Origin: an uncultured Desulfobacteraceae bacterium
GTDB taxonomy: Bacteria > Desulfobacterota > Desulfobacteria > Desulfobacterales > Desulfatirhabdiaceae
DNA: 64,000 nt
Assembly: GCA_903839535.1 (NCBI GenBank)
Contig: CAIMCT010000068.1
Coordinates: 1-64,000, forward strand
Reading direction: 5' to 3'
Made by a program: the position numbers and the translations under genes. Every line of letters starts with the position of its first letter. Within the stretch, counting starts at the first letter, position 1. Below, piece after piece: positions 50,476-60,421 of this stretch. The notes below the pieces were generated by a model. That model saw nothing but the letters and a program-made list of their open reading frames with translations. It made no database searches and was not told the origin of the DNA.

Positions 50476-50689
50476 TCAATATGTTGTAAATGACCTTTCA
50501 TGCATCATTGTGCAGAAAGAAATAACAATTTGAGGTAATTGCAAAACCCATTTTTTACTCGTTTTTCCTCTTGTTTTCTTCGATTTCCATACCCGTTTGA
50601 CTATTTTTGAAATTGGCTCATTTATATGAAAATATTGGATTGCAGGATTAACTTTCCATAATGGTTTGTTTGGATGTGAATCGTTCTTT

Positions 50690-51997
50690 TTATGAAATCA
50701 CAATTTCAAATGCTCTTTCTCCGTGTTGGGAATTGTCCAGACCGGCGATTTCATCATCTCTTTCAACCCGCAGCCCGTGAGTCGCCAGACGGGTAATGGT
50801 GATGACGATCAGTGTACCAACTGCGGTAAATGCGGCTGTTGCAGCAATGGAAATAATCTGGATCAAAAGCTGTTTGGGATTGCCGTAAAGAAGGCCGACT
50901 CCATTGGGGTTGACCGCAGGATTGGCGAAAATGCCGGTTGCCAGAGCACCCCAGAGGCCGCACATGCCGTGAACCCCAAAAGCATCCAGGGAATCGTCAT
51001 ATCCCATTCTATGTTTTAATTTGGACACGCAGATAAACCCTAAAGCTCCGGCTACAATGCCAATGACCAGTGCAGCCGATAAATCCACAAAACCTGCCGC
51101 AGGCGTAATGGACACCAGGCCTGCCACAATTCCCGATGCAATTCCCAGAACCGTCGGCTTTCGGGTGATGTACCATTCCGTGAACATCCATGAAATGGCA
51201 CCCATCGCAGCCGATGTGTTGGTGACCAGAAAAGCGGAGCCTGCCAGACCATCCGCAGCCAGTTGGCTACCGGCGTTAAACCCAAACCATCCAAACCACA
51301 AAAGAGCTGCGCCCAGTCCCGTCAGAGCAATGCTGGATGGGAACATGGTTTCCTTGCCATATCCAATTCGTTTACCTACGGATAGAGAGAGGACCAGTCC
51401 TGCCACACCTGCATTGATATGTACCACGTTTCCGCCTGCAAAATCCAGCGCCCCCATTTTGGCCATCCATCCGCCGCCCCATACCCAGTGAGCTATCGGG
51501 CAGTAAATGAAAACAATCCACAATGTCGTAAACAGAAGCCAGGAAGAAAATTTCATCCGATCCACAATGGAACCCAATATCAGCGCAACGGTTATTCCGG
51601 CGAATGTCATCTGAAACAGAACATATACATATGTTGGAATAGTTCCAGACAGGCTTTTTACGGTAATGTTGTTCAAAAATGTATAGTCCAACCCGCCGAT
51701 CAGTCCGTCAATATCCGGTCCAAACGCCAGAGTATATCCAATGATCACCCAGATCACACTGGCCAGACAATATGACATAAATGTCATTGCAATGGTGTTC
51801 AACAAATTTTTATATCGCGACATTCCACCGTAGAACAACGCCAGTCCAGCCGGGGTCATCATCATTACCAGCGCCGTGGATACGATCATCCAGGCGGTAT
51901 CGCCTGAATTTAAAGTAGCATCTTCAGCAAAAGCTGAAGATGCCGGGAACAGAGACAACGTCAAGGCCAAAACAGTTAATTTCTCTTTCAGTTTCAT
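50690..51997 (-). CDS. amtB: ammonium transporter
   Basis: GDTAWMIVSTALVMMMTPAGLALFYGGMSRYKN; FAGGNVVHINAGVAGLV; LDAFGVHGMCGLWGALATGIFA. Confidence 0.97.
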   Translation of the reverse strand: MKLKEKLTVLALTLSLFPASSAFAEDATLNSGDTAWMIVSTALVMMMTPAGLALFYGGMSRYKNLLNTIAMTFMSYCLASVIWVIIGYTLAFGPDIDGLIGGLDYTFLNNITVKSLSGTIPTYVYVLFQMTFAGITVALILGSIVDRMKFSSWLLFTTLWIVFIYCPIAHWVWGGGWMAKMGALDFAGGNVVHINAGVAGLVLSLSVGKRIGYGKETMFPSSIALTGLGAALLWFGWFGFNAGSQLAADGLAGSAFLVTNTSAAMGAISWMFTEWYITRKPTVLGIASGIVAGLVSITPAAGFVDLSAALVIGIVAGALGFICVSKLKHRMGYDDSLDAFGVHGMCGLWGALATGIFANPAVNPNGVGLLYGNPKQLLIQIISIAATAAFTAVGTLIVITITRLATHGLRVERDDEIAGLDNSQHGERAFEIVIS

Positions 51998-52064
51998 TCC
52001 AGATCTCCTTTGTTGGCATTTATGAAGTTAATAGTGCGTATTGCTTTAAAGATAACTTCTACTT

Positions 52065-52081
52065 AGCAAGGTATGTGCCAA
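52065..52081 (-). promoter_or_regulatory. sigma54-type -24/-12 promoter upstream of amtB
   Basis: Minus strand TTGGCACATACCTTGCTA; TGGCAC-N5-TTGC with the GG/GC elements correctly spaced. Confidence 0.75.
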
Positions 52082-52446
52082 TTGCAACCAAATCTATATA
52101 TCAATAAAAAACGATGTGTTATAGAAAATAGCCAATTATAAAACATACAAAAATGTAATATTTAGTATAATAACTGCGTATTTGAATAAAGTTGAGCATA
52201 CGTTCGGTCTTCGGCGATACTTTATTTTCGCAATCCTGCATGAAGTCAGGATCAGATGGAATCGAGAAAAAACACTGACATCGGAACAACTATTTGAATC
52301 CCTTTAGCCGGTCGTTTGTTTTCGTCTCATAAGACTAAATGAATATCTTTGCTTGATTTTATAAAGTGTGTTCACTATGATCCGGCGATTACAGTCCGCT
52401 TTTGAAACAGATGTTGTTTTTGTGTAAATGTGAACAGGCGAAATCC

Positions 52447-53502
52447 ATGACCATTCGTGAGAAATTTGAAAAACGGGAGAAGAGTTTTTTATCTCCTTTT
52501 GGATGTTTGAGTTCAGAATCCATGGGCAGGGATCGCCCTGAAGACCCGTGCCCCATTCGTACAGCGTTTCAGGTGGATCGGGACCGGATCGTCTATTCCA
52601 ACGCCTTCCGGCGGCTGAAATATAAAACTCAGGTTTTTCTGGCACCGCTGGGGGATTATTACCGGACTCGCCTGACGCATACCCTTGAAGTAGCGCAGAT
52701 CGCCCGAAACATTTCCCGCGCCATGCTGTTGAATGAAGATTTGACCGAAGCCATCGCCCTGGGCCATGACCTGGGGCATCCGCCTTTTGGGCACAGTGGA
52801 GAAAAAACCCTTCAGGAAATATATTCCCAGGATTTTTTTCATAACGAGCAAAGTGTCCGGGTTGTTGAAGTACTCGAAAACAGGGGACAGGGGCTGAATC
52901 TAACCATTGAGGTTCGAAATGGAATTCTGAAGCATTCCAAGGGATTCGGCAAAATTATTCCGGATGATCCAGCAGAACTCGCATCAACGTTTGAGGGCAG
53001 AATTGTTCGGATCGCAGATATTATTGCTTATCTGAATCACGATCTGGATGATGCCATTCGCAGCGGTGTCATTACCATCGAGCAGGTTCCCGAATCCTGT
53101 ACGCGGGTTATCGGCCAAACCCATTCACAGCGGGCGACAACCATGATTCGCGACCTGGTGTTTTCCAGCGATGTTCGAAATGGGGACCTGATGTTAAAAA
53201 TGAGCGAAGATGTCAGCTCCGCCATGAATACTCTGCGGACATTTCTGTATGATAATGTCTATCGCTCTCCCCGTGTTCACAATGAATTTGTTAAGGCGAA
53301 GAAAATACTGACCGAACTCTATGCCTGTTTACTAAACCGACCAGATATTTTTAAAAAAGAACTCAGTGCGGTGGAAATGTCCTGGTTTAATTACAACGAT
53401 CTGTCACATGAGCGTTCGGTCTGTGATTTTATCGCCAGCATGACAGATCGGTGCGCCCTGAACTTATATGAGAAAATCTTCTTCCCATCGCCACTGATCT
53501 GA
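52447..53502 (+). CDS. dgt: deoxyguanosinetriphosphate triphosphohydrolase-like HD protein
   Basis: DRDRIVYSNAFRRLKYKTQVF, RTRLTHTLEVAQIAR, LGHDLGHPPFGHSGE. Confidence 0.95.
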   Translation: MTIREKFEKREKSFLSPFGCLSSESMGRDRPEDPCPIRTAFQVDRDRIVYSNAFRRLKYKTQVFLAPLGDYYRTRLTHTLEVAQIARNISRAMLLNEDLTEAIALGHDLGHPPFGHSGEKTLQEIYSQDFFHNEQSVRVVEVLENRGQGLNLTIEVRNGILKHSKGFGKIIPDDPAELASTFEGRIVRIADIIAYLNHDLDDAIRSGVITIEQVPESCTRVIGQTHSQRATTMIRDLVFSSDVRNGDLMLKMSEDVSSAMNTLRTFLYDNVYRSPRVHNEFVKAKKILTELYACLLNRPDIFKKELSAVEMSWFNYNDLSHERSVCDFIASMTDRCALNLYEKIFFPSPLI

Positions 53503-53511
53503 TGGAGGTCT

Positions 53512-54132
53512 ATGGATTTAAAAAAACATCGGAACCAAACGGTAAAGTATGAGCCGTATCTGAACAGATTGGCGGCAATATTCCGGAAAATGGATGAATG
53601 CTATGATGAAACGGCAGGAAAGTATGGGTTTGTTTGCACAGGATGTGAGGACAGTTGTTGTCGAACGCGATTTTACCATCACACCCTGATAGAATATTTC
53701 TATTTGAAGAGCGGACTTGAATCCCTGTCTTCGGCAGACCAAGTGATGATTCACTCCATGGCGTTGGATGCGAATTCCCAATGGAAAACGCAACCCGCCC
53801 CCGGCGTGATGTGTCCGCTGAATGAGGCAGGACGGTGCCGTCTGTATGCACATCGTCCCATGATCTGCAGACTTCACGGCATTCCCCATGAACTGCACCA
53901 TCCCCAAAAAAGCAGGTACAAGGGTCAAGGCTGCCACGAATTTGTCATCCAATGCGGCGGAAAATCATATATTTCTTTTGACCGGACCCCTCTATACCAG
54001 GAACTGGCTGATCTGGAAAAATCATTTCGGCAGGAGACTGGGTTAAGCGTCAAAATGAAGATGACCATCGCAGAAATGCTGACTATACTGCAAACAAGCA
54101 TAATCTGCGTTTTCCTTATGCTCCTTGGATAA
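53512..54132 (+). CDS. YkgJ family cysteine cluster protein
   Basis: CTGCEDSCCRTRF...CPLNEAGRCRLYAHRPMICRLHG...GCHEF. Confidence 0.88.
   Translation: MDLKKHRNQTVKYEPYLNRLAAIFRKMDECYDETAGKYGFVCTGCEDSCCRTRFYHHTLIEYFYLKSGLESLSSADQVMIHSMALDANSQWKTQPAPGVMCPLNEAGRCRLYAHRPMICRLHGIPHELHHPQKSRYKGQGCHEFVIQCGGKSYISFDRTPLYQELADLEKSFRQETGLSVKMKMTIAEMLTILQTSIICVFLMLLG
54083..54124. repeat. 42-nt dispersed repeat forming the 3' end of the YkgJ-family CDS
   Basis: 37/42 identical by eye to 45321-45362. Confidence 0.8.
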
Positions 54133-54185
54133 ATGAATTATGAATATCATTAGTAATTAACACAGCCTATTTTAGGAGGAAATTT

Positions 54186-54902
54186 ATGGCGGTAATTGAC
54201 TATATTGTGGATGGACATGTGGCGGTTGTCACTCTGAACAGTGGGGAGAATTACTTTAATCCATCTTTTTTACAAAGTTTTTTATCTGTTCTGGATGAAA
54301 TTGAACATGAAACCGAAGCAACAATGCTTGTAGTGACATCGTCGCATGAAAAAATATTTTCAAATGGCATTGACCTGGAGTGGCTGGTTCCGGTCATTCA
54401 GAAGGGTGATGTCCAAGGCGCAAAGTCATTTTTCTATCTGTTAAACCGGTTGTTTAAAAGAATTGTCACTTATCCTCTACTGACTGTCGCTGCAATCAGC
54501 GGCCATACTTTTGCAGGTGGAGCCATTCTGTGCTGCGCATTCGATTTCCGGTTCATGCGCTCAGACAGAGGTTTTTTCTGCTTTCCGGAAGTGGATCTGG
54601 GTATCCCTTTTTTACCTGGGATGAATGCCTTGCTAAAAAAGGCCATTCCCATGTATAAACTCGAGGAAATGGAATACACCGGAAATCGTCTGACAGCAGT
54701 TGAATGCGAGCAGCATCACATCATTACTCAGGCATTTTCCATTCAGGATCTGATGCCTCAGACTTTGTCATTCGCAAAATCCGTGAATAAGAAACGCGCC
54801 GTGATTCAGGAGATGAAACTCAGACTGAACAAGGACATTGTTCATGCCATTGATGTCGAAGATGCGCCATATATCGAATCCGGTAAATTCAATATCGGAT
54901 AA
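54186..54902 (+). CDS. enoyl-CoA hydratase/isomerase family protein
   Basis: FSNGIDLEWL, AISGHTFAGGAILCCAFDFRFMRSDRGFFCFPEVDLGIPF. Confidence 0.92.
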   Translation: MAVIDYIVDGHVAVVTLNSGENYFNPSFLQSFLSVLDEIEHETEATMLVVTSSHEKIFSNGIDLEWLVPVIQKGDVQGAKSFFYLLNRLFKRIVTYPLLTVAAISGHTFAGGAILCCAFDFRFMRSDRGFFCFPEVDLGIPFLPGMNALLKKAIPMYKLEEMEYTGNRLTAVECEQHHIITQAFSIQDLMPQTLSFAKSVNKKRAVIQEMKLRLNKDIVHAIDVEDAPYIESGKFNIG

Positions 54903-55020
54903 CCTGTCGCGTCCAGTTGATCACAACGCAGCAGCATGAGACTGGTCCTGGATTTATTCCATACCTTTTCGGCCATGGTCTGCAGTTATACTGTACACGG
55001 GCATAAACTGCTCTTTTCAA

Positions 55021-55096
55021 TTCACCGCAAAGACGCAAAGAACGCAAAGAAGATCATAATTTCATTGAATATTTTCTCTGTACTCTCTGCGGTGAA
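55021..55096. repeat. dispersed element TTCACCGCAAAGACGCAAAGAACGCAAAG...CTCTGCGGTGAA with terminal inverted repeats
   Basis: TTCACCGCAAAG versus inverted CTCTGCGGTGAA at the ends. Confidence 0.75.
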
Positions 55097-55468
55097 TAAA
55101 AATTCAGCCATTGAACGCTCAAAGTGTAAACCAGATAAAACTCGGCCGACTAAAGCCTGTTTCATATGACTTTGCGGTAATTTTCTGTTGCGATTACCAC
55201 ATATAATACTCGATGATCAAGTTTTTTCAGTAACACGCTGATATTATTGAGTTCATTAAAAATTAAGAATATTTTATATATCATATTAAATCAAGCACTT
55301 ATGTTTTTTCGAGGCAAAAAACTTGATAATCGAGTAATAGTGAAAATTATATTGATGCTGAAGATGCTGAAGATGCCGCTGCTGCTGATGATTTTCTGTA
55401 TATTTAACAGCAACGTCACATGAGAAACAAGCTTTAACTTCTTTTTTTAAAACGTCAAAGGAGCATTG

Positions 55469-56386
55469 ATGAAATTCCTGATAACCGGCGGAACCGGATT
55501 TGTCGGATCTTTTCTGACACAGCAGTTGCTGAAAAACGAACATGAAGTTACGGTTATTGGACGATCATCGGTGCCTGTCGTTCGTTCTGGGCGCTTTCAT
55601 GCGATTTCTGCGGATACGACCCGAAAAGGTTCCTGGCAGAATGCGCTGAAAGATGTGGACGCGGTGATCAATCTGGCAGGAATGTCCATTTTTCATCGCT
55701 GGACATCAGCCTATAAGCAACAGATATACGATAGCCGCATTCTTACCACCCGCCATGTCGTCGAGGGAATGACTGGCGACCGGCGGTCTCAGACCCTGAT
55801 CAGCACATCTGCTGTCGGCTACTATGGCAGCAGAGGGGATGATATCCTTACAGAAGCCGAACCCTGTGGCGCGGATTTCTTGTCACGGGTTGGAAAAGAC
55901 TGGGAACACGAGGCGTTTGAGGCCGAGAAAAAGAATGTCCGGGTCGTTGCTGCGCGTTTTGGCGTAGTACTGGGCAGCTCTGGCGGCGCGCTGAAGCAGA
56001 TGCTGACACCATTTAAATGGTTTGTCGGTGGGCCGATGGGTAGCGGCCAGCAATGGTTTTCCTGGATACACATTGCGGACCTGCTGGCCGGTCTGATGTT
56101 TGTGCTGGAAAACTCAAATATACAGGGGCCGGTGAATCTCTGTTCGCCGGCTCCGGTTACCAGTGGAGAACTGGCCGGTATTTTGGGTGCTGTGCTGCAA
56201 AGACCTGCCGTTATTCCTGCACCTTCAATTGCGCTTCGGCTCATTTTAGGGGAATTTGCCGAAACACTACTGGCCAGTCAGCGCGCCATCCCCGAAAAAC
56301 TGCTCAACTCCGGCTTTGTCTTCAGATTCCCCGACCTGAAAGATACGTTAGTCAATCTGTGTCAGCCCCAACCCCAATCTGGCTAA
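55469..56386 (+). CDS. TIGR01777 family NAD-dependent epimerase
   Basis: KFLITGGTGFVGSFLTQQLL; AVINLAGMSIFHRWTSAYKQQIYDSRI; SAVGYYGSRGDDILTE. Confidence 0.93.
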   Translation: MKFLITGGTGFVGSFLTQQLLKNEHEVTVIGRSSVPVVRSGRFHAISADTTRKGSWQNALKDVDAVINLAGMSIFHRWTSAYKQQIYDSRILTTRHVVEGMTGDRRSQTLISTSAVGYYGSRGDDILTEAEPCGADFLSRVGKDWEHEAFEAEKKNVRVVAARFGVVLGSSGGALKQMLTPFKWFVGGPMGSGQQWFSWIHIADLLAGLMFVLENSNIQGPVNLCSPAPVTSGELAGILGAVLQRPAVIPAPSIALRLILGEFAETLLASQRAIPEKLLNSGFVFRFPDLKDTLVNLCQPQPQSG

Positions 56387-56415
56387 TTTTTCGATGCGAA
56401 GTTGATTCTGTTGGA

Positions 56416-57801
56416 CTACAAGGATATTGCGCCTTCGATGACGGTCTCGTCCGGAACCACGACTGGCATGTCACCAGAGTTCCGAATAACAACGTTTCCT
56501 TTCAAAACAATGTGATTTCCAAAAAAAACATTGCCTTTGACAGTAAGCGATTCGCAGTTCAGCAGGGACGGCGGACCATAAGGGAATCGTTTTCCGAATT
56601 CATCGATTTTGCCGTAATATTTGGGGTCCATATCTATTTGAATCTGATCCAACTGGCGTTCCTGGTTTACCTCAAGACCGCGGGCATCTGAATAGGTAAA
56701 GCAATCAGATCGAATGGCCAGAAGTTCATTGCACTTTTTTACCGGATAAAAGCGGGATCTTGGGACAACAACAGCGGCCGCACCTTCAAAAAGCGAGATG
56801 GCTGATCCCATGGCTGTCTCAATCTGGTAAACGGCTGGACTTGTATCATCACGGGGATTCAATGCCTTGGGATTCAGGATCATGGGCAGGCGAACATTTC
56901 CCTGGATATCAATTAGTTTTTTCACATATTCCAGGTTGACCCAGATGTTGTTGGTATTAAAATACCGGTAACTGGTAATGTCTCTGCTGATATCCAGCTC
57001 ATCATCAGGGCACTGGGCGACTTCACGCAAAATAAGTCTTCCATCCCGGTGAAAGGCCAGATGTCCGCCTTTGAAATCCACAGGGGTCCGCAACGACACT
57101 TCCATCATGAACGGAAGCGCTTTTTCAGAAAAATATCCCAGCAGGGTTTCATCCATTGTTGCGCCAAGATTGTCCGAATTGGCGATGAATGCGTATCGAA
57201 CCCCTTCTTTTAGCAATTGATCCAGCACGCCGGAGGTGTAAAGAGCGGCATAAATATCCCCATGCCCCGGGGGATTCCATTCCAAATCCGGATTTTTCGG
57301 CCAACTGGCTGGTGAAAAATCGCTTTGCATGATTTTGGGAAACTTGTTCTGAACAAACAACAGCGGCAACTGCTGAATGCTGAGCAAATTCAAGGTTGCC
57401 TGCGTATCTGCATGGGTATTGAAGCTGTTCATGAATGCCAGGCGAATGCGGCGGATCTCAGCTTGCTGGAGAATGATTTCCAGAAAAGTTTTCCCGGCTC
57501 GAGCTTCCAGCAGGGATTTGGCGCAGGTAAGACCCATGCTGGTTCCCAGCCCGCCGTTGAGAACAATCATGACTGCGTGTGGCAGCGCTTTTTTGCCTGC
57601 ATTGGCAAAAGCATCAAATTGAGCGGCATCTGCGATTTCGCTGGACTCAACCGTCCGAATATCTTTGTTGAATATCAATCCTTTATCACCGGTCAACACT
57701 TTTTCGTAGTACCAGGCAAAGGTGTCTGTTACAACGGGCTGAAGCCCGGCTGTTTTCATTTTTGAGATAAATGCAGGAAGATGTCCGGATCCAACAGTCA
57801 T
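56416..57801 (-). CDS. UTP--glucose-1-phosphate uridylyltransferase (UGP2-type)
   Basis: VLNGGLGTSMGLTCAKSLLEAR; FVQNKFPKI; WNPPGHGDIYAAL; ANSDNLGATMD. Confidence 0.94.
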   Translation of the reverse strand: MTVGSGHLPAFISKMKTAGLQPVVTDTFAWYYEKVLTGDKGLIFNKDIRTVESSEIADAAQFDAFANAGKKALPHAVMIVLNGGLGTSMGLTCAKSLLEARAGKTFLEIILQQAEIRRIRLAFMNSFNTHADTQATLNLLSIQQLPLLFVQNKFPKIMQSDFSPASWPKNPDLEWNPPGHGDIYAALYTSGVLDQLLKEGVRYAFIANSDNLGATMDETLLGYFSEKALPFMMEVSLRTPVDFKGGHLAFHRDGRLILREVAQCPDDELDISRDITSYRYFNTNNIWVNLEYVKKLIDIQGNVRLPMILNPKALNPRDDTSPAVYQIETAMGSAISLFEGAAAVVVPRSRFYPVKKCNELLAIRSDCFTYSDARGLEVNQERQLDQIQIDMDPKYYGKIDEFGKRFPYGPPSLLNCESLTVKGNVFFGNHIVLKGNVVIRNSGDMPVVVPDETVIEGAISL

Positions 57802-57914
57802 TTTATTGCAAGCTCCTCTGATTCATGAATAACGGTAGAATAGACAACGGATGCCGGGAACGAATGACGAATGATGAAGACGGAATTCATCACTCATCTG
57901 TCCTCTGCCCTTTG

Positions 57915-58982
57915 TCATCCGATTCCTTCAATCCAACCCATGGTATCCGGTGCTTTCCCATATTGGATATCTGTCATGGCTTTATAAAATTTGCTGGCGA
58001 TTGGTCCGACCGTTCCATCTCCGATCGAAATGATCTGCTCGCCGTGTTTGAGTTCACCTACGGGTGAAATGACGGCAGCCGTGCCAGAACCAAAAATCTC
58101 CTGCAATTTTCCGGAAGCATGGGCGGCCATCACTTCGTCGATGCTGATCTGGCGTTCGGCTGTTTTAAGTCCCCAGGATTTTGACAGCGCCAAAACCGAA
58201 TTGCGGGTGATGCCCGGCAGGATGCTGCCGTTAAGAGCCGGTGTTATTATCTCGCCATCAATCACAAAAAAGATGTTCATGGCACCAACTTCTTCAACAT
58301 ATTTCTGCTCTACCCCATCCAGCCACAACACCTGTGTATAGCCTTTTTTGTGAGCTACATCCGCCGCAAACAAGCTGGCTGCATAATTACCCGGTGTCTT
58401 GGCTTCCCCGACACCACCGCGTACCGCCCGGACATGATTGCGGGTGACCCATATCTTGACGGGATTGAATCCAGCGGAATAATAAGCGCCAACTGGCGAC
58501 AGTATGACAAAAAACCGGTAGGTGTAAGATGCCCTTACACCCAGAAACGGGTCTGTAGCAATGATCGTTGGCCGGATGTATAAAGACGTGCCAGGGGCTC
58601 CGGGAACCCAGTCTTGTTCCAACCGAATCAGTTCCTTTAACGCCTTTATCCCAAATGCCTCATCAATTTCGGGAATGCACAGCAGATGGGATGAGCGGTT
58701 CAGCCGTTTGTAATTGTCCCTGGGTCTGAAAAGCTGGATAGCGCCTGAGTCTGTCCGGTAAGCCTTGAGTCCTTCAAATACAGCCTGGCCGTAGTGAAGC
58801 ACCATTGTGGCCGGATCCATTTGAATCGGCGAGTAGGGTTCAATCCGGGGATTGTGCCATCCTTTGTTCGGATTGTAGTCCATGTTGAATATATGATCCG
58901 TGAAAATGGTTCCAAACGCCAGTGGATTGGAAACATCAGGCTTTGCCTTTAAACGGTCTGCTTTGGTGATGGTCAGTTGCAT
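57915..58982 (-). CDS. ilvE: branched-chain amino acid aminotransferase
   Basis: LHYGQAVFEGLKAYRT, GGVGEAKTPGNYAASLFAADVAHKKGYTQVLWLDG, PGITRNSVLALS. Confidence 0.96.
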   Translation of the reverse strand: MQLTITKADRLKAKPDVSNPLAFGTIFTDHIFNMDYNPNKGWHNPRIEPYSPIQMDPATMVLHYGQAVFEGLKAYRTDSGAIQLFRPRDNYKRLNRSSHLLCIPEIDEAFGIKALKELIRLEQDWVPGAPGTSLYIRPTIIATDPFLGVRASYTYRFFVILSPVGAYYSAGFNPVKIWVTRNHVRAVRGGVGEAKTPGNYAASLFAADVAHKKGYTQVLWLDGVEQKYVEEVGAMNIFFVIDGEIITPALNGSILPGITRNSVLALSKSWGLKTAERQISIDEVMAAHASGKLQEIFGSGTAAVISPVGELKHGEQIISIGDGTVGPIASKFYKAMTDIQYGKAPDTMGWIEGIG

Positions 58983-59153
58983 ATCAGCCTCCTAATAGTA
59001 TCCTTCACAATATCATGCCCAGTTGGGGCAATATCAAAAAAAGTCAGTTTTTGACAAATGAGGTAGCGCCTGCCCCTGTCATCAAAACCACTTTTGAACT
59101 GATAGCGATTGTTGTGATTAAAATCAAGGACTAATGTGGGGATCAGGAAAAAA

Positions 59154-59591
59154 TTAAACGTATGTACGGTTTTGATAAGCTTTTTTCCAGGGTGACCGCT
59201 GGAGTTCACGAAGATTGAAAAGCGCCAGATGCAGGGCATCAACAGCCATTTCCGCACAGTGAAAGTCATGTTTCGGAAGGGTCTCCAGATAGTTGGCGAT
59301 ACTTTCAGGTGTAATCTCCCATGCTTCGTTGATGGATTTACCTTCCGCAAGAAAGACAACAGTATTGGCGCAAGCCAGGGTATTCATACATCCGTTGGTG
59401 TAGTAGGAAACAGTACCCAAAATATCACCACGGATTTTAAGAAATATTTCAATTGCATCTCCGCAGCTTCTGGTTTTTTTCCCATACCCGTCAGGAGCGG
59501 CGATTATCTCGCACCGGTCGGTTTTAAAAGCCATTTCCAGGTATTTTAGAGAATGGCTCTGCCAGAAATCATTCGTATCTTCGCTCATCAT
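59154..59591 (-). CDS. iron-sulfur cluster assembly scaffold (IscU/NifU-like)
   Basis: Three spaced cysteines: GKKTRSCGDAIEIFLK, NGCMNTLACANTV, HDFHCAEMAVDAL. Confidence 0.85.
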   Translation of the reverse strand: MMSEDTNDFWQSHSLKYLEMAFKTDRCEIIAAPDGYGKKTRSCGDAIEIFLKIRGDILGTVSYYTNGCMNTLACANTVVFLAEGKSINEAWEITPESIANYLETLPKHDFHCAEMAVDALHLALFNLRELQRSPWKKAYQNRTYV

Positions 59592-59912
59592 TCGTCATCT
59601 TGTGGTTTTTAAGCAATTATTAACTAAAGGCATCATCCGGCATGTTCATGGCTGCGCTGTTATCAACTGAAATAGCCTTCATTCCGCCAAGCATTCCGGG
59701 AAGAACCGAAAACATGTAGCGTTGGGCTCATTGAAACTCTTCCTGAATACATCTTGCTTGTTTTCCTGTAAAGCTTTTTTTAGGCTGTTTCATCAAGGCT
59801 TCCGACAAATCAGACGACAGATGACGGAAAAAACACCTGGCCTCTGACTTTCCCGTAATACTCCACTTTGCATTCAGGCGTTATGTCTATCAACAATAAA
59901 ACAGAATTTTTC

Positions 59913-59941
59913 TTGACACATTAATCAAAATGTAATTGTAT
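59913..59941 (+). promoter_or_regulatory. sigma70-type promoter of mraZ
   Basis: TTGACA - 17 nt - TTGTAT. Confidence 0.75.
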
Positions 59942-59948
59942 GACCGTC

Positions 59949-59975
59949 GTGGAGTAAAGTGGAGCAAAGTGGATG
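59949..59975 (+). promoter_or_regulatory. MraZ operator: three GTGGA direct repeats at 10-nt period
   Basis: GTGGAGTAAAGTGGAGCAAAGTGGATG; repeats begin at 59949, 59959, 59969. Confidence 0.85.
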
Positions 59976-60419
59976 TTTCGGGGAAGCAGCTTTCACACCA
60001 TTGATGAAAAGGGCAGAATTATTGTTCCTGCCAGATTTCGGGATATGATCCATGCCAGCGGAAGTGACTCGCTGATGGTTTCTGGAATGGATCTCGGGCT
60101 GGTGGCCTATACCCTTCCCGAGTGGCATAAAATTGAAACCCGAATTTTATCTCTGGTTGAAAAAAGCGAGAGCATGCGAAGGTTCCGAAGAGTGTTTATC
60201 GGCGGCGCTTATGAATGTCTCTGTGACAAACAGGTGAGGATTTTGATTCCTCCCAGCCTGAGGCAGTATGCCAGTCTGGATAAGGAAATTGTTGTGGTCG
60301 GTGTTCTTGACCACTTTGAAATCTGGTCGCGGGGAGCCTGGGACGAAGAGCATCTGAGGATGGAGGCGGATATGAAAAAGGAGGATGTCAGAAACGAAAT
60401 TGCCAGATTAGGACTTTAA
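59973..60419 (+). CDS. mraZ: division/cell wall cluster transcriptional regulator MraZ
   Basis: MFRGSSFHTIDEKGRIIVPARFRD; FIGGAYECLCDKQVRILIPPSLRQYA. Confidence 0.97.
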   Translation: MFRGSSFHTIDEKGRIIVPARFRDMIHASGSDSLMVSGMDLGLVAYTLPEWHKIETRILSLVEKSESMRRFRRVFIGGAYECLCDKQVRILIPPSLRQYASLDKEIVVVGVLDHFEIWSRGAWDEEHLRMEADMKKEDVRNEIARLGL

Positions 60420-60421
60420 TC

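Noticed and set aside
54936-55169. 77-aa ORF with HRKDAKNAKK
   Set aside because: Generated by the dispersed ACCGCAAAGACGCAAAG element; no SD and no conserved domain.
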